The notes: a model not told the origin generated them from the sequence alone. A DNA stretch of 64,000 bases from Pyrobaculum oguniense TE7 (GCA_000247545.1 CP003316.1:124001-188000), one strand, 5' to 3'. Shown: positions 24,059 to 32,145, numbered from the stretch's first letter. Program-made: numbers and translations.

Positions 24059-25255
24059 GTGAGACTTGTACTCAATGCGCCGCCTGGATTCGGAAAGTCG
24101 AGGCTTATAGCAAGACTGGCCGCGGCGGGCAGGTCGCTTATTTTCGTAAGGAGTCACTTGGAGGGGTTGCAGATGGCGAAATACGTGGCGGAGCACGGCG
24201 CCTCGGCCGGCCTCCTTTTTGGCAGAAAAGCCCTCTGCCCCTTCGGCGCAGAGAGCGGCGCCAAGTGCCTAGAGCTGAGGGAGCTTGGCGTCTGTAAGGC
24301 TAGGTCTAAGAATGTTTGGCCTCTTGTGTTCGACATAGGCGAGATATACAAGAGGGGGGCGTGCCCATACGAAGCGCTTCATGCCAGTGGGCGGGAAAAA
24401 GACGTTGTGGTTTTGCCCCTCGCCTATTTATCCAAGGTGTCTAACATATCGGCGGTGGCGGATCTCTTCGAAGACTTAGACTTCGTAGCGCTGGACGAAG
24501 CCCACAACTTATTATCCACAGTGGAGGTTCAAGACGGAGAGCTTTACTCCAGGAAGTACTGCATCGAGGGGGGTGGGGTTCTTATATGTCTTATTTTACC
24601 ACTAGTAGGCGAAGTTGTGTCGAGGGTTAGGTCGCTGATTGCGGCAAGTGCCTCCATTACTAGACCTTTTTCCGACATCTTCTCCAGCTTTTTAGATGCA
24701 CAATACGTAGAAGTGAACCGCCTTCCCTGGGGCGAGAACTTGGATATCGACTTTATTCCTCTGCAGGTGCGCTACCACACTCGGCTGAGAGGCGAATATG
24801 TGAGCAGAATCGTAGAAAGGGTGCGGACAGTGTACAACTATTACAGGAAAGTCATTGTCTTCATGCCAAACAGGGAACTAGCCGAATACTACTCGGCAAA
24901 GATCCAAGATCTGCCGGTGTCGGATAAGCCACTTGGCGATATAGATCACGTGATTATCACCTACTACGGTAGTCCCATCTCCGAGGGGATAAACCTAAAC
25001 GTTAGAGCAGGCGTGTTGGTGGGGTTTCCCATTCCCAACATAAAGAGCAGAGACTTGTGGCTAAAGGTGAAAATCTTAAAGAGACTTGGCTACGGCGGCT
25101 ACAAATACGCTGTGCTATTCACAGCTTTAAGTCACGTTATACAGGCCGTGGGACGCGTATTAAGAGGCCTAAAAACAGAGCGGAAATACATACTACTCAT
25201 AGACGACAGGTTCGCCGTATACAGACACCTCCTCCCTCCATACCTCGCGTTGTAG
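24059..25255 (+). CDS. shortened XPD/DinG-like helicase with iron-sulfur cysteines
   Basis: A 398-residue superfamily 2 helicase-like protein. Walker A is APPGFGKSR (residues 8-16) and DEAH occurs at about 145. Four cysteines at residues 60, 70, 79 and 102 (CPF... , C, C, CPY) match the position of the [4Fe-4S] domain of XPD, Rad3 and DinG. C-terminal motifs include IVFMPNRELAEYY, SPISEGINL and HVIQAVGRVLRG (motif VI). At 398 residues it is far shorter than XPD (about 550-650), with a reduced Arch region. Probably a 5'-3' DNA helicase; GTG start. Confidence 0.78.
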   Translation: MRLVLNAPPGFGKSRLIARLAAAGRSLIFVRSHLEGLQMAKYVAEHGASAGLLFGRKALCPFGAESGAKCLELRELGVCKARSKNVWPLVFDIGEIYKRGACPYEALHASGREKDVVVLPLAYLSKVSNISAVADLFEDLDFVALDEAHNLLSTVEVQDGELYSRKYCIEGGGVLICLILPLVGEVVSRVRSLIAASASITRPFSDIFSSFLDAQYVEVNRLPWGENLDIDFIPLQVRYHTRLRGEYVSRIVERVRTVYNYYRKVIVFMPNRELAEYYSAKIQDLPVSDKPLGDIDHVIITYYGSPISEGINLNVRAGVLVGFPIPNIKSRDLWLKVKILKRLGYGGYKYAVLFTALSHVIQAVGRVLRGLKTERKYILLIDDRFAVYRHLLPPYLAL

Positions 25256-25416
25256 AGGCCATCAACAAAACCAACAGCCTGTCCTAGGCGTCTATTACAA
25301 AGGGGCTATTGGGACTAATTAAGGACACCACAGCGGCGTCCAAAAGCGAGAAAGAGTGTGCCAGTGACGTGGTGGGAAGCCCAATTTGCGCAACATAGAC
25401 AAACTAGTAGGCTATT
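25256..25416. other. intergenic region without a recognised gene
   Basis: About 160 bp between the XPD-like gene and the TnpB remnant. No open frame, promoter or repeat was recognised. It probably holds decayed 5' parts of the transposon gene that can no longer be aligned by eye. Confidence 0.35.
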
Positions 25417-25682
25417 GCACTTTTGGGCTATGCGAGGTTGCGCTGGTAGATTGACTCACGTGCCAAGAAACACGACGTCTCCGTGGTAACACTAGACCTT
25501 GAAAGGTACGGTCCACCACTTGCCCAAGGCGCGGCTTGCAGAGGAAGGAGGTAAGGCACCGCTATATGCATTGCCAGAAGTGCGGCTTCGAGGGGGACAG
25601 ACACCTAGTCGCCGAACTGAACCTTAGGGCAAAAGCCCTCCAGATGAGTGGACTTTTGACCGACCGACTACCCCTCAAATAG
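25417..25682 (+). pseudogene. TnpB (IS605/IS607 OrfB) C-terminal remnant
   Basis: One frame reads GYARLRW-stop-IDSRAKKHDVSVVTLDLERY, similar to the TnpB RuvC-II region (LVELAKK.G..VV.EDL). After a frameshift near 25510, TTCPRRGL ... RYMHCQKCGFEGDRHLVAEL and NLRAKALQ follow, which is the C-terminal zinc ribbon and RuvC-III (D in GDRH) of TnpB. The first CxxC has lost its second Cys (CPRR). An in-frame stop and a frameshift show it is dead. No TnpA is nearby. It ends with TAG at 25680. Confidence 0.72.
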
Positions 25683-25689
25683 TCAATGA

Positions 25690-25733
25690 CGCCCCGAGCC
25701 AATTGGGGACCGACCCCGCGGCGGGGAGGTCGT
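25690..25733. mobile_element. GC-rich hairpins downstream of the TnpB remnant, likely IS right end
   Basis: Two adjacent hairpins: CCCC GAGCCAATT GGGG (25692-25708) and CCCCGCGGCGGGG (25714-25726, flanked by GACC/GGTC). Such hairpins just after tnpB are typical of IS200/IS605-family right ends, which overlap the 3' end of the associated guide (omega) RNA. The left end was not found. Confidence 0.45.
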
Positions 25734-25818
25734 TAACCACTAAACCCCACCATTATTTGACGCGTAGAAGTATGGCTAGAATGGAAAAATTAATATTCTA
25801 AATTCTTTAGACAAGGCC

Positions 25819-26250
25819 ATGGTGACTACCTTGGCCGAAGCTAGTAAGCGTTTCGTGGCTGAGCTTAACAATCTGCTCGGTAGGGAAGTCAGAGTGGTAT
25901 TGCACAACGGTGAGATTTACAGAGGGGTTCTACACGCTGTTGACAACCAGCTTAACATTGTGCTGGCAAACGCTACAAACAACGCCGGTGAGAAGTATCA
26001 GAGAGTTTTTATAATGTATAGGTACATAGTTCACATTGACAGCGCAGAGAAGAGGGTTGACCTAAGGGAATTCGCCAAGCATGCTGAGAAAATTTTCCCA
26101 GGCATGGTCAAGTACGTAGAAGAGACCAACACAGTGCTAATAGGGGACAAAGTTAGAGTAAGCGAAATAGGCGTAGAGGGCGTTGGCCCAGTGGCGGAGA
26201 GGGCTAAGAGGTTACTGGAAGAGTGGCTGAAGGCGCAGGGCCTCGCCTAG
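25819..26250 (+). CDS. Sm-like archaeal protein SmAP3
   Basis: A 143-residue protein close to the P. aerophilum SmAP3, whose structure shows an Sm fold plus a second C-terminal domain and 14-mer assembly. The Sm1 motif is VRVVLHNGEIYRGVLHAVDN; the Sm2 region is RVFIMYRYIVHI. The extra domain covers about residues 80-143 (KIFPGMVKYVEETNTVLIGD ... VEGVGPVAERAKRLLEEW). It probably binds RNA. ATG at 25819 is preceded by TATA-like TTAATATTC; it overlaps the convergent Bud32 gene by 4 bp. Confidence 0.93.
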   Translation: MVTTLAEASKRFVAELNNLLGREVRVVLHNGEIYRGVLHAVDNQLNIVLANATNNAGEKYQRVFIMYRYIVHIDSAEKRVDLREFAKHAEKIFPGMVKYVEETNTVLIGDKVRVSEIGVEGVGPVAERAKRLLEEWLKAQGLA

Positions 26251-26876
26251 AGCCGCTCCGCGTAGCGCCCCGAGGCCCTTATCCTAGCCACCTCCCGCTC
26301 CACTACGGCGGCCTTTTCCGACATTTCTTCTCTATAGCCCTCCCAGAAAAGCGACTTTAAGAAATCGGCCCTTTCTCCGTATAAGTCGAGGTTTCGCAAC
26401 AACACGTTAATATCCCTGGCGTAGAGCACGGCCACTTTTTTGCCCCAGCCCTTTCTCTGCTCGCCGAGACCGAAGTCGATGAAGCACAGCTCGCCCCCGG
26501 CTAGTATTATGTTAGTGGGGGCGAGGTCGCCGTGTATAAGCCCCGCCTTATGCATTCTGCCCACCAAGACACCCACTGCTCGGAGGTAGTGGTATCTGCC
26601 GGCGTTGAGGAGATCACGCAGGTTTTTCCCCTCTACGTATTCCATCAAGATCACCGCCCTTTCAGGGTCGAAGAAGTAGACGGCGGGAACCCTCACGCCC
26701 AGGGTATGAGCCATATGCATGTTCCTCACTTCATTAATGGTCCTCCTCCTCCTGATCTGGTAGTCAAGAGTGGGGTCCCTGTACGCTTTTGGCTTTCTCC
26801 ACTTCAAAACCGCCTGCAACCCAAACCAATCTACAACGTATATCTCCGCCTCTGCGCCTTTTGCCAAGAGCCGCAC
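26247..26876 (-). CDS. bud32: KEOPS kinase Bud32
   Basis: A 209-residue Bud32/PRPK kinase: AKGAEAEIYVVDWFGLQAVLKWR (nucleotide loop and Lys), a charged RDPTLDYQIRRRRTINE segment typical of Bud32, catalytic HGDLAPTNIIL, and metal-binding IDFGLG. The C-terminal basic helix ends in RASGRYAERL. In KEOPS it regulates Kae1 in t6A synthesis. The genes of Pcc1 (5738) and a Pcc1-like protein (31345) are in the same window, but Kae1 is not. GTG at 26876. Confidence 0.93.
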   Translation of the reverse strand: MRLLAKGAEAEIYVVDWFGLQAVLKWRKPKAYRDPTLDYQIRRRRTINEVRNMHMAHTLGVRVPAVYFFDPERAVILMEYVEGKNLRDLLNAGRYHYLRAVGVLVGRMHKAGLIHGDLAPTNIILAGGELCFIDFGLGEQRKGWGKKVAVLYARDINVLLRNLDLYGERADFLKSLFWEGYREEMSEKAAVVEREVARIRASGRYAERL

Positions 26877-26894
26877 GAGGCATAGTAGGCAAAG

Positions 26895-26906
26895 GCTTTA
26901 AATAAG
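26895..26906. promoter_or_regulatory. TATA element shared by divergent bud32 and radical SAM genes
   Basis: GCTTTAAATAAG with palindromic TTTAAA centred at 26899.5. The minus-strand GTG (26876) is 23.5 bp left and the plus-strand GTG (26921) is 21.5 bp right. No other TATA is in the 44 bp between the starts. Confidence 0.55.
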
Positions 26907-26920
26907 CACATACTACATAC

Positions 26921-28039
26921 GTGTGGGCCTTGTATAGGCCAGACGCCTTGGCCGTGTGGCAGGATCCCGTGGTAAGGGGGCGGTTGAAGTGGTATTACTT
27001 AGTCATGCGCGATGAGGCGCCGGCCAAGTTCCACATAGCCGCAAGGATTGAGGCTCCGGCTGACTATAAATTACTGGGGGATAGCGAATTGTGGAAGTTG
27101 CACGACAAGCTGGGAAAAGCGTTTGACGAAGAGTGGAGCCGCCAGAAGGAGAGGCCTGACCCGTCTCTGGCGAAAAAGGAGCTACCGCAAGCGTCTTTTC
27201 TCGACGTCAAGATAGAGCTGGCGAGGAGGCAATTAAAGCGCTGTATGTTGTGCGAGCGGCGTTGCGGCGTGGACAGGACCTCCCGGCGGGGCGCGTGCCT
27301 CCTCGACGCCAAGCCCCGCGTGGCGAGCTTCTTCCACCACCTAGGGGAGGAGGCCCCTCTAGTCCCGTCTGGAACCATCTTCTTTGCGGGTTGTAACTTC
27401 AGGTGCGTCTACTGCCAGAACTGGGATATCTCACAAGATCCCGAGGCCGGCGCAGAGGCCCCGCCGGAGGCCCTAGCCGCAATACAGGTTAGGCTCAGGG
27501 AGGAGGGGGCGCGCAACATAAACTGGGTGGGCGGCGAGCCGACGCCGAATATACCATTTATCCTTGAGTCGTTGAGAATATTGGCAAGACGCGGAGTAAA
27601 TGTCCCCCAGCTGTGGAACTCCAACATGTATCTAACGCCGGAGGGTTTGGCCCTGATACTCCACGTTATGGACATATGGCTCCCCGACTTTAAGTACGGC
27701 AACGACGCATGCACCTTGAGGTACTCGGTGGCCCCCCGCTACTGGGAGGTGACGACGAGGAATTTTTCCGTTATATGCAGTAGGGGAGAGGATATCATAG
27801 TCCGCCACTTGGTGCTCCCGGGGCACGTCGATTGTTGCACAAAGCCAGTGCTGAGGTGGCTTGCAGAGAACTGTAAACACGCCTTAGTTAATATCATGGA
27901 TCAGTATAGGCCCGAGCACCTCGTGGTTAAGCTAGATCGCTATAGGGAGATTAGGCGTAGGGTTTCCCAAAAGGAGATGGACGAGGCATATATGTACGCG
28001 GACTCTCTTGGCTTGGCGTGGCGCGAGGTTAGCCGGTAG
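26921..28039 (+). CDS. radical SAM protein, PflA-like (COG1313)
   Basis: A 372-residue radical SAM enzyme of the COG1313 type: FAGCNFRCVYCQNWDISQ carries the CxxxCxxC [4Fe-4S] site (about residue 158), then NWVGGEPTPNIPFILES, LWNSNMYLTPEGL and IWLPDFKYG. A Cys-rich motif before it (CMLCERRCGVDR ... GACLL, about residues 110-130) may hold a second cluster, as in other members. The first 85 residues are an extra N-terminal part. Substrate unknown. The 3' end overlaps the convergent PLD-like gene. Confidence 0.85.
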   Translation: MWALYRPDALAVWQDPVVRGRLKWYYLVMRDEAPAKFHIAARIEAPADYKLLGDSELWKLHDKLGKAFDEEWSRQKERPDPSLAKKELPQASFLDVKIELARRQLKRCMLCERRCGVDRTSRRGACLLDAKPRVASFFHHLGEEAPLVPSGTIFFAGCNFRCVYCQNWDISQDPEAGAEAPPEALAAIQVRLREEGARNINWVGGEPTPNIPFILESLRILARRGVNVPQLWNSNMYLTPEGLALILHVMDIWLPDFKYGNDACTLRYSVAPRYWEVTTRNFSVICSRGEDIIVRHLVLPGHVDCCTKPVLRWLAENCKHALVNIMDQYRPEHLVVKLDRYREIRRRVSQKEMDEAYMYADSLGLAWREVSR

Positions 28040-29006
28040 ATCTCAGCTTGTATATCCTTGTCGACACCTCGTACTCTACATCGACTTTTCCTGTGAGGAG
28101 GAGGAGCGCCGGTATGTAGGGGCTTTCTTCTATGCGTCTGCGGCTTTGCGGATCTCTCAACGCAGACGACCACGTCTCGTGTATCTTAGACGAGGGAGCC
28201 GCCTTTAACGCCCTTTCTAAAAGCTTCGTCGTAGTCTTTATACACTTTCCCTCAGCACAGTCCTGCCCAAGAGCTACTGCCTTGACAGCGTAATAGATCA
28301 TCGGTATAGAAATTCCGAGACCCACATGGGGGTCTTTAAACACAACAGCCGATCTCGCCCGCCATTTGGACACCAAGCGCCACATCATCTGCGACACGAC
28401 GTCTAAGTCGTCAACGCCTATGGCCCCGCTTCTGATTATTTTATCGGCAACCTCCTCCTCGTCGTCGCCTTTCACCTGCAGAGACCGCAACTGAGTCACA
28501 ATATCGAAGTCGCGCCCGTCTCTTCCCCCTCCCAACACTCTAGAATTTACGCTCTCTATGGGTTTACCCATAGAGAATATCTTGTCTATGCCCTCCGCTT
28601 TAGTACATGCGTACAGCGACAGCGAGGTGGAGGACCCATCCACCGCAGATTTGGTAAGGGGAGGACCTGCGACCCAACACTCTCTCTCGCCTATCATTTT
28701 GTAAACAGCGGCGTGCAACCTGGGAGCATACCTCACTTCCGCCCCGTAGTTATCGATTGCCTCGAGCACGGCTATTTTGTTAAAAACCGGCCCAGACGTC
28801 ACTGCTACGAGTTTGTACCGCTGAGCTAGTTGAAGTACTCCAAGACCCCCAAGCGGCGACGACGCGGCGTATATCTGCTTGGGCGCAATCATTTCAATAC
28901 ACTCCTGCAACGACGCGCAAATCATAGGTCTAGAGGAAGGGGGAGTTATATGCATATCCCCCACAATGTCGGCGCTGACATCTATGCCTACCTCGCGCAA
29001 TGACAA
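28029..29006 (-). CDS. phospholipase D-like fold protein, unknown
   Basis: A 325-residue protein. The first half resembles a degenerate PLD-like lobe (KQIYAASSPLGGLGVLQLA, KLVAVTSGPVFNKIA, YAPRLHAAVYKM, CWVAGPPLTKSAVDG); the HxK motif is reduced to H-A-A, so catalysis is unlikely. The second half is helical (VVSQMMWRLVSKWRARSAVV). TTG at 29006 is the chosen start; ATG at 28955 is an alternative. It lies 40 bp downstream of the new 53-residue Cys4 gene on the same strand, probably an operon. Function unknown. Confidence 0.5.
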   Translation of the reverse strand: MSLREVGIDVSADIVGDMHITPPSSRPMICASLQECIEMIAPKQIYAASSPLGGLGVLQLAQRYKLVAVTSGPVFNKIAVLEAIDNYGAEVRYAPRLHAAVYKMIGERECWVAGPPLTKSAVDGSSTSLSLYACTKAEGIDKIFSMGKPIESVNSRVLGGGRDGRDFDIVTQLRSLQVKGDDEEEVADKIIRSGAIGVDDLDVVSQMMWRLVSKWRARSAVVFKDPHVGLGISIPMIYYAVKAVALGQDCAEGKCIKTTTKLLERALKAAPSSKIHETWSSALRDPQSRRRIEESPYIPALLLLTGKVDVEYEVSTRIYKLRSTG

Positions 29007-29046
29007 CCGCCGGCTAACGTACGAGGGCCGTTGCTAGCCTCTGCGG

Positions 29047-29208
29047 TTATGACCTTCGCTTTGTCAAGTACTGTCCGTAGACGGGGCAACCGTTGCCGCC
29101 GTTGTCGCAGTGTCTCTGTAGCTGTTGCCTCCTCAGACGCCACTCCTCAACAGGCATGAGCACGCATCTGAGACCGTCTGCCGTTGACCGGAACATTGGA
29201 CACTTCAC
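29047..29208 (-). CDS. 53-residue four-cysteine metal-binding protein
   Basis: A short minus-strand gene, GTG at 29208 to TAA at 29047. The protein contains Cys at residues 3, 15, 34 and 41 in the arrangement CPMF...C...C......CPVYG, resembling small archaeal metal-binding modules of the CP...C...C...CPxY type (zinc or iron-sulfur). A basic helix (WRLRRQQLQRH) lies between. It is read from the shared TATA at 29229-29238, 24-26 bp upstream. It is followed by the PLD-like gene. No known name. Confidence 0.65.
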   Translation of the reverse strand: MKCPMFRSTADGLRCVLMPVEEWRLRRQQLQRHCDNGGNGCPVYGQYLTKRRS

Positions 29209-29227
29209 GGCCTCTGCGTTGTGAAGC

Positions 29228-29238
29228 GTTTTTATATC
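29228..29238. promoter_or_regulatory. TATA element shared by divergent small-Cys4 and zinc-ribbon genes
   Basis: GTTTTTATATC sits between minus GTG 29208 and plus GTG 29256, 48 bp apart; on the minus strand it reads GATATAAAAAC. Its centre is about 24-26 bp from each start. No second TATA is seen between the starts. Confidence 0.55.
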
Positions 29239-29255
29239 TTGGTCTTCGCCAAAAC

Positions 29256-29798
29256 GTGGAATGCAATGCCGTGGTGGAGTACTTGGGAGAGAGGGGGGTC
29301 AAGGCCGAAAGGAAGAGCATTGAGATGGTTGTGGCTACTGTCGGTGCGTTGAAAATAGGCTTCTGGTGTCCACGGGAAGAGTTCCCACATTTCGATGACG
29401 TGGAAGAAGTGAGGAGAAGCCTCGGAGTAGACACCCTTGATGTGTTGATAGTGGTGTCCTTTAGGCCGTACGTCCTGGTGGACTACCTCTATTCGCTTTT
29501 TGAGCGTGCACAGAGGTGGTACGGCATGAAAATCGATGTGAGACTTCTCGGGGTGAGCTCCGTGGAGCTTGAAACGGGGTTGGAGGACGCCTTGGCCCGC
29601 GCCTTTGTTGAGAAGCCGCAGAAACTTGGCAACGGAGTCGCGAGCGAATACCTCTGTCCACAGTGCGGGGCTGGACCTCTTTACCTTTTCAGAGAGGAGA
29701 AGTTTTTTTCGAGGAAGTACAGGGGGCGCGTCATCGAGAGTATTTACGGATGCAACTCGTGTAGCTTTAGAGTGAGGAGAGTAGATCTCTTAGACTAG
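29256..29798 (+). CDS. zinc-ribbon protein of unknown function
   Basis: A 180-residue protein. The N-terminal 135 residues form an alpha/beta domain without recognised family (VEYLGERGVKAERKSIEMVV, DVLIVVSFRPYVLVDYLYSL). The C-terminus has a four-Cys zinc ribbon (CPQCGAGPLY ... CNSCSFRV). The frame is open back to 29184, but GTG at 29256 fits the shared TATA by 24 bp and the upstream part overlaps the divergent gene. It overlaps the convergent DHH gene by 9 bp. Confidence 0.65.
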   Translation: MECNAVVEYLGERGVKAERKSIEMVVATVGALKIGFWCPREEFPHFDDVEEVRRSLGVDTLDVLIVVSFRPYVLVDYLYSLFERAQRWYGMKIDVRLLGVSSVELETGLEDALARAFVEKPQKLGNGVASEYLCPQCGAGPLYLFREEKFFSRKYRGRVIESIYGCNSCSFRVRRVDLLD

Positions 29799-30680
29799 GG
29801 GGGTTGCGTTTTGGAACAGCCTCTTGACGAGACTTCTTAGGAAGTCGGGTAACTGGCTTTTGGGAAGTCTCTCACTTATTACGGACACCGCCGCCTCCCG
29901 GTGCCCTCCTCCGGCGCCTATTGATTTCGCCAATGTAGCCACGTCTACCCCCCTTGATCTAAAGACTATGTGTATGCCGTCATCCTTCCTCGATGCCACT
30001 ATTGCGATGCGGCAACCTGCCGACACTAGCAACGTGGCAAGATCCGCCTCGTAGGCACTTACATGGGATGTACATATTAAGCCTATTTGCGATTTGTAAA
30101 ACTCAACTCTCTGCATTCCTTTTAACAGGGCTAAGACCGCGGGCTCCTCTCTTACTCCCTCCTCGGAGCCTAATAAGTCCCCCAACACGCCGCCTGTTTT
30201 TTCTAGAAGTTGCGCCAGCAATCTGAAAGTCTTGGCGTCTGCACGCCTCAGCCTCCCCGTATCTGTATAAATACCAAGCACCGCAAGCTTCGCAACGTCG
30301 GGCGGGATCTCCACACCTACCTCCTCGGCTAGCTCCAGCGCCACCTCTGTACAGCTGGGCCTCTCCGCCACAATGCCAGGAAGATCGTCCCCAGCAACGT
30401 GGTGGTCTACCCTAATACATCTACCGCATATGGGGGGTATCTGGCTCATGGACGCCACGTCTGCTAACACGTACAGATCTACGCCAAGCGGCACTTCCTC
30501 GTCGCAACCCCTTATTGGAGAGCCTTCGGGACAGAACACCCCGGCGACCTCAAGCCCAAGCCGTGTCAGAACAAGCTCTAGCACCTTGGCGCAGGCAAGC
30601 GCATCGGCATCCGCCCTCTTGTGGGTTACTATTGCCACCCTCTTGGCGCCTTGAACCAGCTCCCTCAGCTTTTCCAGCAT
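29790..30680 (-). CDS. DHH/DHHA1 phosphoesterase (nanoRNase-like)
   Basis: A 296-residue phosphoesterase with THKRADADALACAKVL (motif I), VLADVAS (motif II), RVDHHVAGD (the DHH triplet), and a C-terminal DHHA1 domain ending GAGGGHREAAVSV (nucleotide-binding GGGH). The metal motifs are intact, in contrast to the Cdc45-like protein at 5976. Likely degrades oligoribonucleotides or pAp. Last gene of the eL43-Brix-Pcc1-prefoldin-DUF3194 operon, overlapping DUF3194 by 16 bp. Confidence 0.87.
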   Translation of the reverse strand: MLEKLRELVQGAKRVAIVTHKRADADALACAKVLELVLTRLGLEVAGVFCPEGSPIRGCDEEVPLGVDLYVLADVASMSQIPPICGRCIRVDHHVAGDDLPGIVAERPSCTEVALELAEEVGVEIPPDVAKLAVLGIYTDTGRLRRADAKTFRLLAQLLEKTGGVLGDLLGSEEGVREEPAVLALLKGMQRVEFYKSQIGLICTSHVSAYEADLATLLVSAGCRIAIVASRKDDGIHIVFRSRGVDVATLAKSIGAGGGHREAAVSVISERLPKSQLPDFLRSLVKRLFQNATPLV

Positions 30681-30937
30681 ACCTCAGAGTCGTTCTCTGC
30701 CAGAGGCCAGCCCTTCTCCTTTATCAAATCGGCGAGGCACACCCCCAACTCGGCAGCTTCGTCCACAACTTTTTGCAAATACGCATCGTCTACCAAGACG
30801 CTGGCATCTACATCTACCTCCACCTCCACCCCATCTTCAGTATACGTAACGGTTACCAATATGTGCTTAGCTGTCTCCCCCAGCTTTTTCTCTAAGTACT
30901 TAACAACTTGAGAAGAAATATACTCTGCTTCGTCCAA
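30665..30937 (-). CDS. DUF3194 family protein
   Basis: A 90-residue protein: helix DEAEYISSQVVKYLEKKL, then strands (HILVTVTYTEDGVEVEVDVD), then helix LQKVVDEAAELGVCLADLI. It sits between prefoldin beta and the DHH protein, the usual place of DUF3194 in archaea. Start TTG at 30937, one base after the prefoldin TAG with a purine-rich GGGAGGGGG just before; longer upstream codons belong to the prefoldin gene. Function unknown. Confidence 0.75.
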   Translation of the reverse strand: MDEAEYISSQVVKYLEKKLGETAKHILVTVTYTEDGVEVEVDVDASVLVDDAYLQKVVDEAAELGVCLADLIKEKGWPLAENDSEVCWKS

Positions 30938-30938
30938 G

Positions 30939-31313
30939 CTATCCCCCTCCCTTAGCCGCCTCCCCTCCCTTAAGCCGTGCAAGCTCCTTGTTAATCTCAT
31001 CGCGGAGCTTGTCTAGCTGTTCCCTCAGCATCGTTTCTTGCCTGCTCAGAGTCTTGACGTGTAGCTCCAGCAACTCCTTCCTCTCTTTTAGCTCTTGGAG
31101 AGCTGCATCGCGCGTTTGGGGAACTAAGAAGTTGCCAACGTTTTTGAATATCTTGGCGTCGGGCGATAATTTTTCGATCTCGCTAATGGCCTTGTCCACT
31201 TCCTTAAGTTCAGCCTCGTACTGCTGTTTGCGCAGAAGCACGCTCTGTAACTGGGCCTGCGCCTGGTTGAATCTGTTGACCATATCTTGGAGAGATGGCG
31301 GTATCTGCGCCAT
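30939..31313 (-). CDS. pfdB: prefoldin beta subunit
   Basis: A 124-residue prefoldin beta: two long coiled-coil helices (PPSLQDMVNRFNQAQAQLQ ... and LLELHVKTLSRQETMLREQL) joined by a beta hairpin with DAKIFKNVGNFLVPQTR (the K.YK..G.....), ending in a flexible Gly/Ala tail. It forms the jellyfish-like chaperone hexamer with the alpha subunit and delivers proteins to the thermosome. Member of a conserved operon. Confidence 0.93.
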   Translation of the reverse strand: MAQIPPSLQDMVNRFNQAQAQLQSVLLRKQQYEAELKEVDKAISEIEKLSPDAKIFKNVGNFLVPQTRDAALQELKERKELLELHVKTLSRQETMLREQLDKLRDEINKELARLKGGEAAKGGG

Positions 31314-31344
31314 TATTGTCGCATAGCCCCGGTTTTATAAATTT

Positions 31345-31554
31345 TCACATCCTCTCAAGGTGCTCAATGATATACAGCGTCCGCATAACTGTGTGAAGCA
31401 ACGACCTGAGACTAGAGGCGTCTGCGGCCTCCGCAACTATCTTGTTGCCCTCCACATAGAGACGGCCTCGGGAAAAGCGCACCTCCTTCTCTAGTATCTT
31501 AAAAATTCGCAGAGCTAACGCGTCTTCGTCGACTTCTACCACAAGCTTATACAT
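31345..31554 (-). CDS. second Pcc1-family protein (Pcc1/Pcc2-like KEOPS component)
   Basis: A 69-residue protein with the compact Pcc1 pattern: strand YKLVVEVDED, helix ALRIFKILEKEV, strand pair LYVEGNKIVAEAADA, then dimerisation helix LRSLLHTVMRTLYIIEHLE. It lacks the KPD....G block of the canonical Pcc1 at 5738. A Pcc1 paralogue forming heterodimers in archaeal KEOPS has been reported; this gene fits that role by inference. It overlaps the Brix gene by 8 bp and precedes prefoldin beta. Confidence 0.72.
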   Translation of the reverse strand: MYKLVVEVDEDALALRIFKILEKEVRFSRGRLYVEGNKIVAEAADASSLRSLLHTVMRTLYIIEHLERM

Positions 31555-32098
31555 GCCTATATATCACCTTTGCGATTTTTATGACTGTAGCTCTCGGGCC
31601 CAGGTCTCTGCCGAGCACCTCAACGACGTAGCGATCACCTGGCCTAACCAGTATAACGGTGTCAAATAGGCCCCTCACGGCGTCTAAGTCGTATACAAGA
31701 GGGTATCGGAAAATCTCAGCAAATATATCCCCAAGCTCCCCTCCGGCCAAATCAACCACGACGGCGCTTTTTGCAGGCGGCCTCCGAGCGGTGAAGACAG
31801 GTAGCTCTCTCCTCGTCTTGATGCCAGAGATCTTAAGCATGTAGGGCTTCCACATCTTGTTAACCACGTCGTAGAACAACAGCGCTGACGGCATACCGCG
31901 CCTATCCCAGATAAAGGCGATGTACCGCGCACCTCGAATAACAGCCTCTTCGAGGAGAGAGATGAAGGGTTTCTTCCCCCTAACTACTTTCTCTACACCT
32001 GGCAGAGAGTTGACAAGGTCGTTTATCAGCTCCAGCGTTTTCTTTGAGGGAAGTCTCGACGTAGTTATTACGACTTCACAACTATCTGCCCTCTTCAC
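31547..32098 (-). CDS. Brix domain protein (Imp4-like)
   Basis: A 183-residue Brix-domain protein: CEVVITTSRLPSKKTLELIN, GKKPFISLLEEAVIRGARY, and a C-terminal half with RYPLVYDLDAVRGLFDTVIL. Brix proteins (Imp4, Rpf1) act in ribosomal RNA processing; archaea have one or two single-domain members. GTG start at 32098, 47 bp after eL43. In many archaea rpoP lies between eL43 and Brix; I find no such frame here. Confidence 0.82.
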   Translation of the reverse strand: MKRADSCEVVITTSRLPSKKTLELINDLVNSLPGVEKVVRGKKPFISLLEEAVIRGARYIAFIWDRRGMPSALLFYDVVNKMWKPYMLKISGIKTRRELPVFTARRPPAKSAVVVDLAGGELGDIFAEIFRYPLVYDLDAVRGLFDTVILVRPGDRYVVEVLGRDLGPRATVIKIAKVIYRHV

Positions 32099-32145
32099 AG
32101 CGGTGTTGCCATCACGCCTACACCGATGTTGGCGAACCTACTGCC

